Source: Paulinella micropora
Lineage: Eukaryota > Cercozoa > Imbricatea > Euglyphida
Length of the DNA stretch: 64,000 nt
Assembly: GCA_009731375.1 (NCBI GenBank)
Contig: BJOX01000009.1
Span: 590,822 to 654,821 of the forward strand
Direction: 5' to 3'
The stretch's first letter is position 1. Each line of letters begins with the position of its first letter. The position numbers and the translations under genes are program-made. The notes beneath the pieces are model-generated. The model was given only the letters and a program-made list of their open reading frames with translations. It had not been told where the DNA came from and ran no database searches. Below, in pieces: positions 9,794 to 21,800 of the stretch.

Positions 9794-12050
9794 TATCGAT
9801 GCAAATGAGAATGAGCATGAAAATGAGCATGTGGAGAAGAATACATTGGATCACAAACATACACGCCTACACACAAGTCCAGAGCCACATTATCCACAAC
9901 AATTACCCCCAGAGCACAAGATCAAGCCACAAGAGCATACAAATGAACAAGATCCAACAGATCCACTAAAAATACATGAAAGAAGAGCATACGAAGAAAA
10001 ATCACCACCATCTAAGGGATTAACGTGGGAGCAGAGTCAGAGAGTAACGGAGAGTAACATAATCCCCGGTAAAAGGCAGCGCAAGGCAGTAGAGAGATTT
10101 ACCCCTAGCAATGAGCCCAAGAGAGAAAAGAGAGAGGCTCAAGAGCTAATAGGTAAGGTAGTAAGAGTGCCCGCGCGTGCATGGGGAGATGGATGGGCGA
10201 AGAAAAAGTACGGTGAGGGATGGGAGAGCATAGTACGAGTAGGGGTAGTCAGCAGAGTGAGTGACCCCAGAGATAGACTCGTAGTAAGAGACAGACCTCA
10301 GCCCACCCACATAGTTAAGTTTGAGGACGAAGAAGAACGGATGTTGAATTCGGAAATCCTCAAATACTCCGTGAAAGATCCCGAATACCCGTTACAAAGT
10401 CCCGCTAATATGTTTTTATGCGATGACCGTATGGTGGCAGATGAGATTCGTGATTTTTATTTGTATGTAGATATCAGAGTACCCAAAGATGTCATAGAGG
10501 AAGGTTTGACAGCTAAAGATGTTTTAGAGGGTATGAAAACAGAGCTAAAAGCTCTTCAATCCTTTAACACATACACATGGGTACCCCATAAGGAGGCAAG
10601 CAAGGCAGGAGTTAGTAAGATAGTTAGATTGACATGGGTTCACAAAGTAAAGTTAGATGAGAACGGGAAAAAGTTCATAAAGTCTCGTTTAGCTTTACGG
10701 GGAGATATGTTAGAACCCGGTGTTAGCTATAACCCAGATCAGCTCTTTGTTCCTTGCGCCGCGCACCATTCACTTTTATTTCTCGCCAAACTAGCTGCCT
10801 GGCACAAACACAAACTATACGGCATAGATTTTAAAAATACATACCTAAATGCTCGTATGAATGACTTTGTTTATGCATATGCGCCAGAGAGTGTAGACAG
10901 AGAAGGGCATGAGGGGATGATATGGCGTATAGATGGTGCTTTATATGGTGCACCACAGGCAGGAAGAAGATGGTATGAGATATTAGCACCCAAGTTAGAG
11001 GAGCTAGGTTTTAGGTTGCTAGATTCAGACTTATGTATGTTTGTAGAAAATGATAAAGCTTTGAGAGAGGCGATAGTAGGGATATTTCATGTTGATGACT
11101 TGTTGTTCACCGCACCAAACAAACAAGCATATGAGCGTTTTGCGTCCGCATTAGAAAAACATTTCCCGCTCAAAAGACTCGGTATTGCCCGTGAATTCAA
11201 AGGAATAGAGATAGAGCAATCGAACGGGAAAATAATTTTGCATCAGCGAAAATATCAGCAGCAGATACTAAAAGAGGTAGGCTACGATTCTGCTAAACCC
11301 GTTAGTACTCCAGCGCAAGAACATTTCACGGAACCGATGTCGGAATCAGCTAGCTTGCGAAAATTTTCAATTCCTAGTCTAGTTGGTCGTTTGCTATTTC
11401 TCGCAAAGATGACAAGACCCGATATAGAACAAGCACTAAATTCGGCAAGTGTCATGCAAACTATCGATAAGGGAATAACTTATGCGATGTTAGGCAGAAT
11501 CTTTCGTTATTTAGTTAACTCTTATCGAGGTTTAGCTTACCATGAGCCTAAGTCAGAGCAAGAAGGGCAAACCTATCCAAAACTTTCCATGTGGCCCGAC
11601 GCGGCTCACAAAGTTTGTAAGAAAACAGGGAAGTCCCGCACTGGATTCGTGATCCTATGGGGCAGCGATCCAGTTGCATGGTTATCAAAGCGACAGAGTC
11701 GCATCGCCCTGAGTTCCAATGATGCTGAAATATTTGCAGCAACTGAGTGCATTAGAGAGGGACTTGCACTAAAACACATTACACAAGAACTAAACATAGC
11801 CCAAAAGAGCCCGATAGAATTATTCGAGGATAACTCTCAAACAGTCTTAGCGGCAGAGAGGGGTATGTCAGGTAATAGAACTAAACACTTGCCTTTAGAA
11901 TTACACTTTATGCACCACCTACAGAGAGACAGTGAGATTAAGTTTGTAAAAGTAGGTACGAAGAAGCAGATAGGTGATGTAATGACAAAATATTTACCGA
12001 AAGAACAATTCGAGTATTTACTTAAAAAATTTACGGTAAAGCTCAAGTAA
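9612..12050 (+). CDS. Reverse transcriptase and RNase H of Pol (copia)
   Basis: 812 codons open. The first ~280 residues are a hydrophilic linker. Next comes the RVT_2 domain with LTWVHKVKLDENGK, the polymerase Asp in YGIDFKNTYLNA, ALYGAPQAGRRWYEIL (copia: ALYGLKQAGRAW), and the active site FHVDDLLF in place of the usual YVDD. RNase H follows, with SMWPDAAH, LSSNDAEIFAATECI, LFEDNSQ and the KHLPLELHF end typical of copia. The Tyr-to-His change in YVDD and the D-for-E in the SSNDAE motif are unusual. The frame ends with TAA about 450 bp before the right LTR. Confidence 0.95.
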   Translation: MMTLRGRMRMRASNHTHLHKRHHPNHHPNHHLNHLSHRTTSTTTTQQHTLMKLRGKTENVDIDANENEHENEHVEKNTLDHKHTRLHTSPEPHYPQQLPPEHKIKPQEHTNEQDPTDPLKIHERRAYEEKSPPSKGLTWEQSQRVTESNIIPGKRQRKAVERFTPSNEPKREKREAQELIGKVVRVPARAWGDGWAKKKYGEGWESIVRVGVVSRVSDPRDRLVVRDRPQPTHIVKFEDEEERMLNSEILKYSVKDPEYPLQSPANMFLCDDRMVADEIRDFYLYVDIRVPKDVIEEGLTAKDVLEGMKTELKALQSFNTYTWVPHKEASKAGVSKIVRLTWVHKVKLDENGKKFIKSRLALRGDMLEPGVSYNPDQLFVPCAAHHSLLFLAKLAAWHKHKLYGIDFKNTYLNARMNDFVYAYAPESVDREGHEGMIWRIDGALYGAPQAGRRWYEILAPKLEELGFRLLDSDLCMFVENDKALREAIVGIFHVDDLLFTAPNKQAYERFASALEKHFPLKRLGIAREFKGIEIEQSNGKIILHQRKYQQQILKEVGYDSAKPVSTPAQEHFTEPMSESASLRKFSIPSLVGRLLFLAKMTRPDIEQALNSASVMQTIDKGITYAMLGRIFRYLVNSYRGLAYHEPKSEQEGQTYPKLSMWPDAAHKVCKKTGKSRTGFVILWGSDPVAWLSKRQSRIALSSNDAEIFAATECIREGLALKHITQELNIAQKSPIELFEDNSQTVLAAERGMSGNRTKHLPLELHFMHHLQRDSEIKFVKVGTKKQIGDVMTKYLPKEQFEYLLKKFTVKLK

Positions 12051-12499
12051 TTTCGGGATTTGCGTGTCCACTCACCTATATTTGCTTTGAGTGTTTTGTG
12101 CAGTTTGTTGCTTGTTGCAGCAGCTTTGTTTTGCGCAGGGGTCAAGAGCCGTCGAGCCGAGGCTGGGTAGCCGACTGCCACGCGAGGCCGGCAGCCGCGA
12201 GGCTTTCCCTGGCTAACTTAGCAATTTAAATTCTTTCTATCATTCTTTCTGTCCTAGAATAGGAAATCTAAATTTTTTTGATTTTGCTACCCTCTACGGG
12301 AAGCGCTTGCAAATTTTTGAACACATACATACTTCATACATGTTACTGCATGACTACACATATATACATACATAAAGGATGTGATGTAAATGAGAGTTGA
12401 TATTTAAGCTTCGGGTAACCCATAACTGATCCTCAACACTATTTTTTCATATTTACACACTAATATAGCCTATGACTTGCGACTAAGGGGGGCCCGGAG
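12051..12499 (+). other. 3' untranslated region of the copia element with polypurine tract
   Basis: No ORF. Directly before the right LTR is AAGGGGGGCCCGGAG (about 12,484-12,499), the expected site for plus-strand priming, although two or three C residues interrupt the purines. Confidence 0.6.
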
Positions 12500-12816
12500 C
12501 GTTGTAATGTACTATTAATACCCGTTACTCCACCTAGTCAATTTACAGGTAACTTGAATTTGGATAGTCTTAGTCATAGGCAGGTTCATAGGCCGGACAG
12601 TTATTAATACCTTTATTACTGACAAGGACACTTTCTAGAGTATTCGCGAATCATAGTCTGGAATGCCTAGAATCAAATGAGTATTACCATTCTGTAAAGG
12701 TCATAACATCATAAATTTGTGTGACCCAAAGTCATTCAAAGTCATTTCTTAGGTTATTATTTACCCTTAGCGGGGTAGCTTCCCTAAACTCTGCGTTTGA
12801 GTGATAGATTACTTTG
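12500..12816 (+). repeat. Right LTR of the copia element
   Basis: 317 bp, about 99% identical to the left LTR apart from a 6-bp insertion near 12,549-12,557. It is followed at once by the CTCTC target duplication (12,817-12,821). Confidence 0.9.
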
Positions 12817-13096
12817 CTCTCTTGTTCTCCTTCCGATCACCGTAAGCCGCATCCGGTGCTCCCACCGCAGGCTCAGCTTCAATCTCGGACCGCATTGTAG
12901 AACTTCCGCCAAAGCCGGGCGCGACTGCGGCGACATATTCCCAACAATCGACCGAGGTCAAATCCGCCCTTACCTGCGCAAACCAGTCGTCCCAGCTTCG
13001 CCACTTAATACCATCGATGAACGCAGGCGCCTTTCCTTGCAGGATCACACTCGCCGCCGCATCCTTCGCCGCGGCTGAGAAGAACTCATAACCCAA
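12817..13096 (-). pseudogene. Gag-like ORF interrupted by the copia element
   Basis: About 92 codons on the minus strand. The segment FIDGIKWRSWDDWFAQVRAD and the following SVDCWEYVAAVAPG resemble the start of LTR-retrotransposon Gag proteins ('L.G..W..W...'), followed by an Ala/Glu-rich tail. It has no ATG near its open start. The frame runs on past the insertion into 5163-5249 once the LTRs and one target copy are discounted. I infer an older retroelement that served as the landing site. A host gene is possible. Confidence 0.5.
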
Positions 13097-13780
13097 TGTA
13101 GTTAATAAATCCGGTAGCTAGGTTGACAGAGGTCGGGTTGAAACGGTTCAGAAACCTGGACACTTTCAACGGTTAGTTCGCAATTGAACAGATTCTGAGA
13201 GTTTTACTGAGTAAAATGTTTGCCGCCGGAAAATCAGAGCGGCAAAACCATAACAGGTGACTGGCTGACATTGCTAATTTCACTAATTAGCTCAATCATT
13301 AATAATAGGTTTATCAGTCCTATCGACATATAATAAAAGACGTAACTGTCATATCACGAGTAACTGCTGTCAGAAATTAATTCTAACCGTTATCCTATTG
13401 TAAAGTTCTTTTTTGCTCAGACTGCTTGCTTACTTTTCTTTATTTTTTCTGTCTTTACCTTGAAATTTTTTTCATGCTGCACACTGTTTTTTTTATGTTC
13501 GAATTTTCTTTCTTTTTTCCTCAGACTGCTTCCTTTTTTTAAATTTATTCATTAGTATTGCTTGCTGATGTGTGTGGATGGTTTCCCCACTTTTCATCCG
13601 GGGACCACTCTTGCTTTTCTTTACTTTTTCTGTCTTTACCTTGAAATTTTTTTCATGCTGCCCACTGGTTTTTTTATGTTAGAATTTTCTTTCTTTTTTC
13701 CTCAGACTGCTTCCTTTTTTTTTCTCTATCCCTCTATCTCTCAATCTCTCTACCTCTCCTCCTCTCTATCTATCCATCTA
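13097..13780. other. Non-coding stretch with a ~110-bp direct duplication
   Basis: T-rich. A segment beginning TTTTTCTGTCTTTACC near 13,444 is repeated near 13,625 with a few changes, each copy ending with CCTCAGACTGCTTCC. Nothing coding is seen. Confidence 0.6.
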
Positions 13781-13827
13781 TCCATCTATCCATCTATCCA
13801 TTTATCCATCCATCCATCCATCCATCC

Positions 13828-14208
13828 AAAGAAAAACCTAAAAGAAAAAAGAACAGAAAGAAAAAGAAAACGGAAAAAGAAAAAGAAAAAAGAAAAAGGA
13901 AGAAGAAAAAAAAAAGGAAAAGAAAAAGAAGAAAAATAAAAAAGAAAGAAACAAAAAGAAACAAGAAACAAGAAACAAGAAACAAGAATTCGAAACAAGA
14001 ACCAGAAAAAAGAAGAGAAAAAAAAAAGATAAAGAAGAAAGAAAAAAGAAAAAAAGAAAAAAGAACATGGAAAATGAAATAAGAAAAAATAATTTGAAAA
14101 AAAAGGAGAAATTATCCGAAAAGAAAAAAGAAATAAGAAAATTATCAGAATCAAAGAAATAAAAATAAATGAAAAATAAACATATAAAAGGAAAAAGAAC
14201 AAGAAAAA

Positions 14209-14240
<32 letters not shown>

Positions 14241-14265
14241 ATAGAAAGAATTCGAAAGATAGAAA
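13828..14265. repeat. ~430-bp purine-rich (A/G) tract
   Basis: Almost only A and G on the plus strand with rare C or T, mainly AAAGAAA-type units of varied length. Lys/Arg/Glu or Phe/Leu frames here come from composition alone. Confidence 0.85.
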
Positions 14266-14311
14266 GATCCATCCATCCATCCATCCAATCGAATGATCGA
14301 ATGATCCAATG

Positions 14312-14388
<77 letters not shown>

Positions 14389-14485
14389 CCTATCTACCTA
14401 TCTATCCATCTATCCATCCATCCATCCATCCATCCATCCATCCATCTACCTACCTACCTACCTACCTACCTATCTACCTACCTAC

Positions 14486-14550
<65 letters not shown>

Positions 14551-14721
14551 CATTAAACGTTGTTGTTGAACTTGGTCTATTAAGCTTGGTCGAATTGGGA
14601 AGGTCACTTCTGCAGCCATCAACGACATCATCCACCATCCATCATCCATCATCCACCAAACATCACCCATCATCCATCATCCATCAAGGGTGGCGTCATA
14701 TCGTTGCTGATCGCTGTTGCT

Positions 14722-14788
<67 letters not shown>

Positions 14789-15007
14789 TACTTCCGATGT
14801 TTTTTAAAATCAATGTTTGTTAAGCTTGATCGAATGGCAAAGGGTCATGTTTGTTAAGCTTGATCGAATGGCTCAGGGTCACTGTCGCGCGGCGGCGTGT
14901 TGGGCGTCTGGTCTTGCGAAGGCTCACTGTGGCGCACACGATTCCTATGTGTGAGTGACATATTGATGTGCGTGCGTGTGTGTGTGTGTGTGTGTGAGTG
15001 AGTGAGT

Positions 15008-15052
<45 letters not shown>

Positions 15053-15122
15053 AAGATATATATATATATAATATATATATGTATATATTATATTATATAT
15101 ATATACGTATATATATACACAC

Positions 15123-15163
<41 letters not shown>

Positions 15164-15169
15164 AAGAGA

Positions 15170-15247
<78 letters not shown>

Positions 15248-15395
15248 CTGAGAAAGAGAAAGAAAGAACGAAATAGAGAAAAAGAAAGAAATAAGAAAGA
15301 GAGAGAGAGAGAGAGAAAGAAAGAAAAAGAAAGAGAGAGAGAGAGAGAGAGAGACTGAGAGAGAGAAAGAAAGAACGAAATAGAGAGAAAGAAAG

Positions 15396-15440
<45 letters not shown>
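14266..15440. repeat. CTAT/CCAT, CTA, GT, GA and TA arrays
   Basis: (CTAT)n, (CCAT)n and (CTAC)n to 14,550; ATCATCC-rich sequence and (CTA)n to 14,790; two copies of a GTTAAGCTTGATCGAATGG segment near 14,818 and 14,849 (a third, diverged, near 14,579); then (GT)n, (GA)n and (TA)n to 15,440. No gene. Confidence 0.85.
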
Positions 15441-15441
<1 letters not shown>

Positions 15442-15515
15442 GCAGACTGCCGCTCGGACCGTGTGCTATTTCTTTCACCACTTGTCTATATGCACATGCA
15501 TATCAAAGAGTAATA

Positions 15516-15729
15516 TGAGAAGTTCCTTGTCCTTAGGTACAAGGAGCAATGACTTCAAACGATTCGTTCTCGGCCGGTTCTGATTTGTGTGGCTTGTGTA
15601 ATGGCTCATTTGAAAGCTCTCGTCAAGAGCTTTCTAATGAGCCATAGCACAGGTTGTGGATGGAAATATCGGCTGGGATCAAAGCGTTTGAAGTCCTGCT
15701 GATTGTACTTAAGAAGTAGGAACTTCTCA
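15516..15729. mobile_element. MITE family A, copy 1
   Basis: 214 bp starting TGAGAAGTTCCT and ending AGGAACTTCTCA. The outer ~70 bases of each side are inverted copies and include GACTTCAAACG / CGTTTGAAGTC. The centre carries a second small palindrome (GCTCTCGTCAAGAGC). Related copies are at 26,441, 27,017 and about 48,191. Confidence 0.75.
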
Positions 15730-15899
15730 TTACACAAGCGGAGATATCGTAGACAAGGCAGGCAGGCAGGCAGGCCAGGCAGACCATGTGCATGTATGTA
15801 TGTATGTATATGTATGTATGTATACATCGTATGTATGTACGTATGTATGTATGTATGTATGTATGTATATATATATATATATATATATTTATATGTATG

Positions 15900-15931
<32 letters not shown>

Positions 15932-16104
15932 TGTTGGTGGTAATATTTAAGTATATCTGACTGTCTGTCTGTCTGTCTTTAATACGCATAGTATTGTCAT
16001 AAGTGACCTGGGGAAAGGGTAGATAGATAGATTAGATAGATATATAGATAGATAGATAGATAGATAGATAGAGGGCAGGCTCAGGAAGACTGAAGACGGG
16101 ACTG

Positions 16105-16179
<75 letters not shown>

Positions 16180-16186
16180 CCGCGGT
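15730..16186. repeat. CAGG, ATGT, TA, GATA and CTAT arrays
   Basis: Simple repeats with two islands, one near 16,000 containing AAGTGACCTGGGG and one near 16,075 containing GACTGAAGACGGGACT, both related to the degenerate units at 20.1-21.1 kb. Confidence 0.75.
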
Positions 16187-16388
16187 GTGAACCAAGGCCA
16201 CTTGAGGTGTCACTGACCCTCCCTTGGGCTTGGTTTTTTGAAATGGGTGCCATCTGTCGACAGACAGAGAATTAGGGGATGGTGTGGGTGTGCTGGGCCC
16301 GTGGTGGGGTGCCTTATGTGTGCCTAGCCATACGCCTATAAGTCACATGCCGAAATAGCGACGGGAAGCACAATCCTGTTCCCTCAGG
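16187..16388 (+). repeat. Second copy of the 3.6-kb dispersed repeat, cut by a gap
   Basis: About 200 bases nearly identical to about 3646-3850, in the same orientation. It ends at the 424-base gap. Confidence 0.8.
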
Positions 16389-16812
16389 NNNNNNNNNNNN
16401 NNNNNNNNNNNNNNNNNNNNNNNNNNNNNNNNNNNNNNNNNNNNNNNNNNNNNNNNNNNNNNNNNNNNNNNNNNNNNNNNNNNNNNNNNNNNNNNNNNNN
16501 NNNNNNNNNNNNNNNNNNNNNNNNNNNNNNNNNNNNNNNNNNNNNNNNNNNNNNNNNNNNNNNNNNNNNNNNNNNNNNNNNNNNNNNNNNNNNNNNNNNN
16601 NNNNNNNNNNNNNNNNNNNNNNNNNNNNNNNNNNNNNNNNNNNNNNNNNNNNNNNNNNNNNNNNNNNNNNNNNNNNNNNNNNNNNNNNNNNNNNNNNNNN
16701 NNNNNNNNNNNNNNNNNNNNNNNNNNNNNNNNNNNNNNNNNNNNNNNNNNNNNNNNNNNNNNNNNNNNNNNNNNNNNNNNNNNNNNNNNNNNNNNNNNNN
16801 NNNNNNNNNNNN
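16389..16812. other. Assembly gap (424 N)
   Basis: Unknown sequence. Open frames drawn through it have no meaning. Confidence 0.99.
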
Positions 16813-16867
16813 CCACCCACCTCCCACCCACCCACCTACCTACCTACCTACCTACCTACCTACCTAC

Positions 16868-16952
<85 letters not shown>

Positions 16953-19900
16953 CATCTATCCATTTATCCATCCATCCATCCATCCATCCATCCATCCATC
17001 CAATCGAATGATCGAATTTATCCATTTATCCATTTATCCATCCATCCATCCATCCATCCATCCAATCGAATGATCGAAAGATCGAATGATCGAATGATCT
17101 ATCTATCTATCTCTCTCTCCCTCTCTCTACCTCTCTCTACCTCTCTCTACCTACCTCTACCTCTCTCTACCTACCTCTACCTCTCTACCTACCTCTACCT
17201 CTCTCTACCTACCTCTACCTACCTACCTCTACCTCTACCTACCTCTACCTACCTACCTCTACCTACCTCTACCTACCTACCTCTACCTACCTACCTCTAC
17301 CTACCTCTACCTACCTACCTCTACCTACGTCTACTTACCTACCTCTCCTACCTCTACCTACCTCTACCTACCTACCTCTACCTACCTCTACCTACCTCTA
17401 CTTACCTCTACCTACCTACCTCTACCTACCTCTACCTACCTACCTCTACCTACCTACCTACCTACCTACCTCTACCTACCTACCTCTACCTACCTCTACC
17501 TACCTCTACCTACCTACCTCTACCTACCTCTACCTCTACCTACCTACCTCTACCTACCTACCTCTACCTCTACCTCTACCTACCTACCTCTACCTACCTA
17601 CCTCTACCTACCTCTACCTCTACCTACCTACCTCTACCTCTACCTCTACCTACCTACCTCTACCTACCTACCTCTCTACCTCTACCTACCTAACTACCTC
17701 TCTACCTCTCTACCTCTCTACCTCTCTACCTACCTACCTCTCTACCTACCTACCTCTCTACCACCTACCTCTCTACCTACCTACCTCTCTACCTCTACCT
17801 ACCTACCTCTCTACCTACCTACCTCTCTACCTACCTACCTCTCTACCTACCTACCTCTACTTCTACCTACCTACCTCTACCTACCTACCTACCTACTTCT
17901 ACCTCTACCTACCAACCTCTCTACCTCTACCTACCTACCTCTCTACCTCTACCTACCTACCTCTCTACCTCTACCTACCTACCTCTACCTCTACCTACCT
18001 ACCCCTCTACCTACCTACCCCTCTACCTACCTACCTCTCTACCTACCTACCTCTCTACCTACCTACCTCTCTACCTACCTACCTCTCTACCTACCTACCT
18101 CTCTACCTACCTACCTCTCTACCTACCTACCTCTCTACCTACCTACCTCTCTACCTACCTACCTCTCTACCTACCTACCTCTCTACCTACCTACCTCTCT
18201 ACCTACCTACCTCTCTACCTACCTACCTCTCTACCTACCTACCTCTCTACCTACCTACCTCTCTACCTACCTACCTCTCTACCTACCTACCTCTCTACCT
18301 ACCTACCTCTCTACCTACCTACCTCTCTACCTACCTACCTCTCTACCTACCTACCTCTCTACCTACCTACCTCTCTACCTACCTACCTCTCTACCTACCT
18401 ACCTCTCTACCTACCTACCTCTCTACCTACCTACCTCTCTACCTACCTACCTCTCTACCTACCTACCTCTCTACCTACCTACCTCTCTACCTACCTACCT
18501 CTCTACCTACCTACCTCTCTACCTACCTACCTCTCTACCTACCTACCTCTCTACCTACCTACCTCTCTACCTACCTACCTCTCTACCTACCTACCTCTCT
18601 ACCTACCTACCTCTCTACCTACCTACCTCTCTACCTACCTACCTCTCTACCTACCTACCTCTCTACCTACCTACCTCTCTACCTACCTACCTCTCTACCT
18701 ACCTACCTCTCTACCTACCTACCTCTCTACCTACCTACCTCTCTACCTACCTACCTCTCTACCTACCTACCTCTCTACCTACCTACCTCTCTACCTACCT
18801 ACCTCTCTACCTACCTACCTCTCTACCTACCTACCTCTCTACCTACCTACCTCTCTACCTACCTACCTCTCTACCTACCTACCTCTCTACCTACCTACCT
18901 CTCTACCTACCTACCTCTCTACCTACCTACCTCTCTACCTACCTACCTCTCTACCTACCTACCTCTCTACCTACCTACCTCTCTACCTACCTACCTCTCT
19001 ACCTACCTACCTCTCTACCTACCTACCTCTCTACCTACCTACCTCTCTACCTACCTACCTCTCTACCTACCTACCTCTCTACCTACCTACCTCTCTACCT
19101 ACCTACCTCTCTACCTACCTACCTCTCTACCTACCTACCTCTCTACCTACCTACCTCTCTACCTACCTACCTCTCTACCTACCTACCTCTCTACCTACCT
19201 ACCTCTCTACCTACCTACCTCTCTACCTACCTACCTCTCTACCTACCTACCTCTCTACCTACCTACCTCTCTACCTACCTACCTCTCTACCTACCTACCT
19301 CTCTACCTACCTACCTCTCTACCTACCTACCTCTCTACCTACCTACCTCTCTACCTACCTACCTCTCTACCTACCTACCTCTCTACCTACCTACCTCTCT
19401 ACCTACCTACCTCTCTACCTACCTACCTCTCTACCTACCTACCTCTCTACCTACCTACCTCTCTACCTACCTACCTCTCTACCTACCTACCTCTCTACCT
19501 ACCTACCTCTCTACCTACCTACCTCTCTACCTACCTACCTCTCTACCTACCTACCTCTCTACCTACCTACCTCTCTACCTACCTACCTCTCTACCTACCT
19601 ACCTCTCTACCTACCTACCTCTACTTCTACCTACCTACCTCTACCTACCTACCTACCTACTTCTACCTCTACCTACCAACCTCTCTACCTCTACCTACCT
19701 ACCTCTCTACCTCTACCTACCTACCTCTCTACCTCTACCTACCTACCTCTACCTCTACCTACCTACCCCTCTACCTACCTACCCCTCTACCTACCTACCC
19801 CTCTACCTACCTACCCCTCTACCTACCTACCTCTCTACCTACCTACCTCTCTACCTACCTACCTCTCTACCTACCTACCTCTCTACCTACCTACCTCTCT

Positions 19901-19954
19901 ACCTACCTACCTCTCTACCTCTCTACCTACCTCTCTACCTACCTACCTACCTAC

Positions 19955-20033
<79 letters not shown>

Positions 20034-20070
20034 CCTACCTACCTACCTGCCTACCTACCTATCTACCTAT
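16813..20070. repeat. CTAC/CTCTAC satellite block with a 16-bp core array
   Basis: About 3.2 kb of pure pyrimidine-A sequence. (CTAC)n and (CTAT)n lead in. From about 18,015 to 19,620 the unit CTCTCTACCTACCTAC repeats about 100 times almost without change. The irregular stretch at 17,861-18,010, which includes TTCTAC and ACCAACC variants, recurs at 19,625-19,780, an offset of 1,764 bp, so the long core lies between two copies of the same edge. Confidence 0.9.
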
Positions 20071-20084
20071 CTAGAGCTTCGGTG

Positions 20085-20648
20085 GTGTAACCTGTCTGTC
20101 TGTCTGTCTTTCCATAATTAATAAATAATATTACTATCTTGTGTAATAACTACCGAGCGGGAGGACGGCTAACGCAGACGTACGTAAAACTACATCTGTC
20201 TGTCTGTCTGTCTGTCTGTAATAAATGAATCATATGACACCCCTTGTGTAATGACTAATGCCCAAGGCAGACGTAAAGAATACTACACCTAGTACCTGTC
20301 TATCTATCTACCTATCTGTCTGTCTGTCTGTCTGTAATAAATCAATAACATTATAATTTTGTGTGTTAACTGACCTGGCGACAGGGCGGGCCTAATTTTT
20401 ACCATACGTTGATGATATCATATCTGTCTGACTGTCTGTCTGTCTATAATTAAGGTAATATTATAATGTCGTGTGTTAACTCACCTGACGCGAGGGCGGG
20501 CTTAAGGCAGATAAATTATGTAAATGATCTTGCTGTCTGTCGGTCTAGTAGATAAATGAATAATATGATATTCTGTACTGACTGACCTGGCGAGAAGAAG
20601 CTGGGCTCAATGCAGACTGCAGACGGGACATGACTCCAGCAAAGGCCT

Positions 20649-20683
<35 letters not shown>

Positions 20684-20771
20684 GGTAGGTAGGTAGGTAA
20701 GTGGGTGGGTAGGTAGGTAAGTAAGTAGGTAGGTAGGTAGGTAGGTAGATAGGTAGATAGATAGATAGATC

Positions 20772-20803
<32 letters not shown>

Positions 20804-21081
20804 TAGATATGGATATAGATATAGATATAGATATATAGATAGATATTCAGGGCGGGCTTAAAGTAGACTGCAGACGGTACATTACTCCACTAAGCGCCTA
20901 GAGAGATAGGTAGGTAGGTAGGTAGGTAGACGTAAAGCAGACTGCAGATGGAACATTACTCCACTAAACGCCTAGAGAGTTAGGTAGATAGGTAGGTAGG
21001 TAGGTAGGTAGGTAGGTAGGAAGGTAGGTAGGTAGGTAGGCGTAAAGCAGACTGCAGATGGAACATTACTCCACTAAACGT

Positions 21082-21090
<9 letters not shown>
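20085..21090. repeat. Degenerate ~115-bp units with CTGT and GATA spacers
   Basis: Five or so units begin with (CTGT)n, then an AATAAAT-type segment, then a TAACTGACCTGGCGA-like segment and GGCGGGC. They start near 20,090, 20,195, 20,300, 20,420 and 20,530. A second island (AGACTGCAGACGG...ACTCCACTAA) occurs four times between 20,610 and 21,085, each before a GGTA or GA array. Confidence 0.7.
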
Positions 21091-21116
<26 letters not shown>

Positions 21117-21269
21117 AAGATGGATTAAAAGATAGACAGACAGACAGATAGATAGATATAGATAGATAGATAGATAGATAGATAGATGGATAGATGGATA
21201 GATGGATAGATAGATAGATAGATAGATAGATGGATGGATGGATGGATGGTTGGATGGACGGATATATAG

Positions 21270-21315
<46 letters not shown>

Positions 21316-21360
21316 CCGTTGGTGAGCGAGGGGGTAACAAGGCGAGGGTGAATGCGAATC

Positions 21361-21410
<50 letters not shown>

Positions 21411-21426
21411 ATAGTAGATAGATAGT

Positions 21427-21461
<35 letters not shown>

Positions 21462-21462
21462 C

Positions 21463-21493
<31 letters not shown>

Positions 21494-21528
21494 CAGATAG
21501 ACAGACAGACAGATAGACAGATATACAT

Positions 21529-21583
<55 letters not shown>

Positions 21584-21651
21584 CCGATGACGAGCGAGGT
21601 GACAACAACGACCGTGCATGCAAATACGGAGAAACTCTTGCTTCTGCCAGC

Positions 21652-21701
<50 letters not shown>

Positions 21702-21768
21702 ATAGATAAATAGATAGATAGATAGATAGATAGATAGTAGGTAGGTAGTAGGTAGGTAGGTAGGTAGG

Positions 21769-21800
<32 letters not shown>

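Larger units (their letters stand above)
5250..12816 (+). mobile_element. Ty1/copia LTR retrotransposon, complete but with broken frames
   Basis: Two direct LTRs (5250-5560 and 12,500-12,816) enclose gag, protease, integrase and reverse transcriptase-RNase H in that order. Integrase before RT is diagnostic of the copia (Pseudoviridae) superfamily. A 5-bp direct repeat CTCTC (5245-5249 and 12,817-12,821) flanks the element and is the target-site duplication. The LTRs differ by about three substitutions and one 6-bp indel, so insertion was recent. Even so the coding region has one in-frame TGA (6443-6445) and frame changes between gag and protease, protease and integrase, and integrase and RT. 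A polypurine tract precedes the right LTR. A primer-binding site matching a standard initiator tRNA is not obvious. As read, the copy could not make a single Gag-Pol. Confidence 0.95.

Noticed and set aside
16314-16835. Frames running through runs of N
   Set aside because: Unknown bases cannot support a coding claim. The same applies to frames across the gaps at 34,738, 50,789, 53,890 and 63,620.
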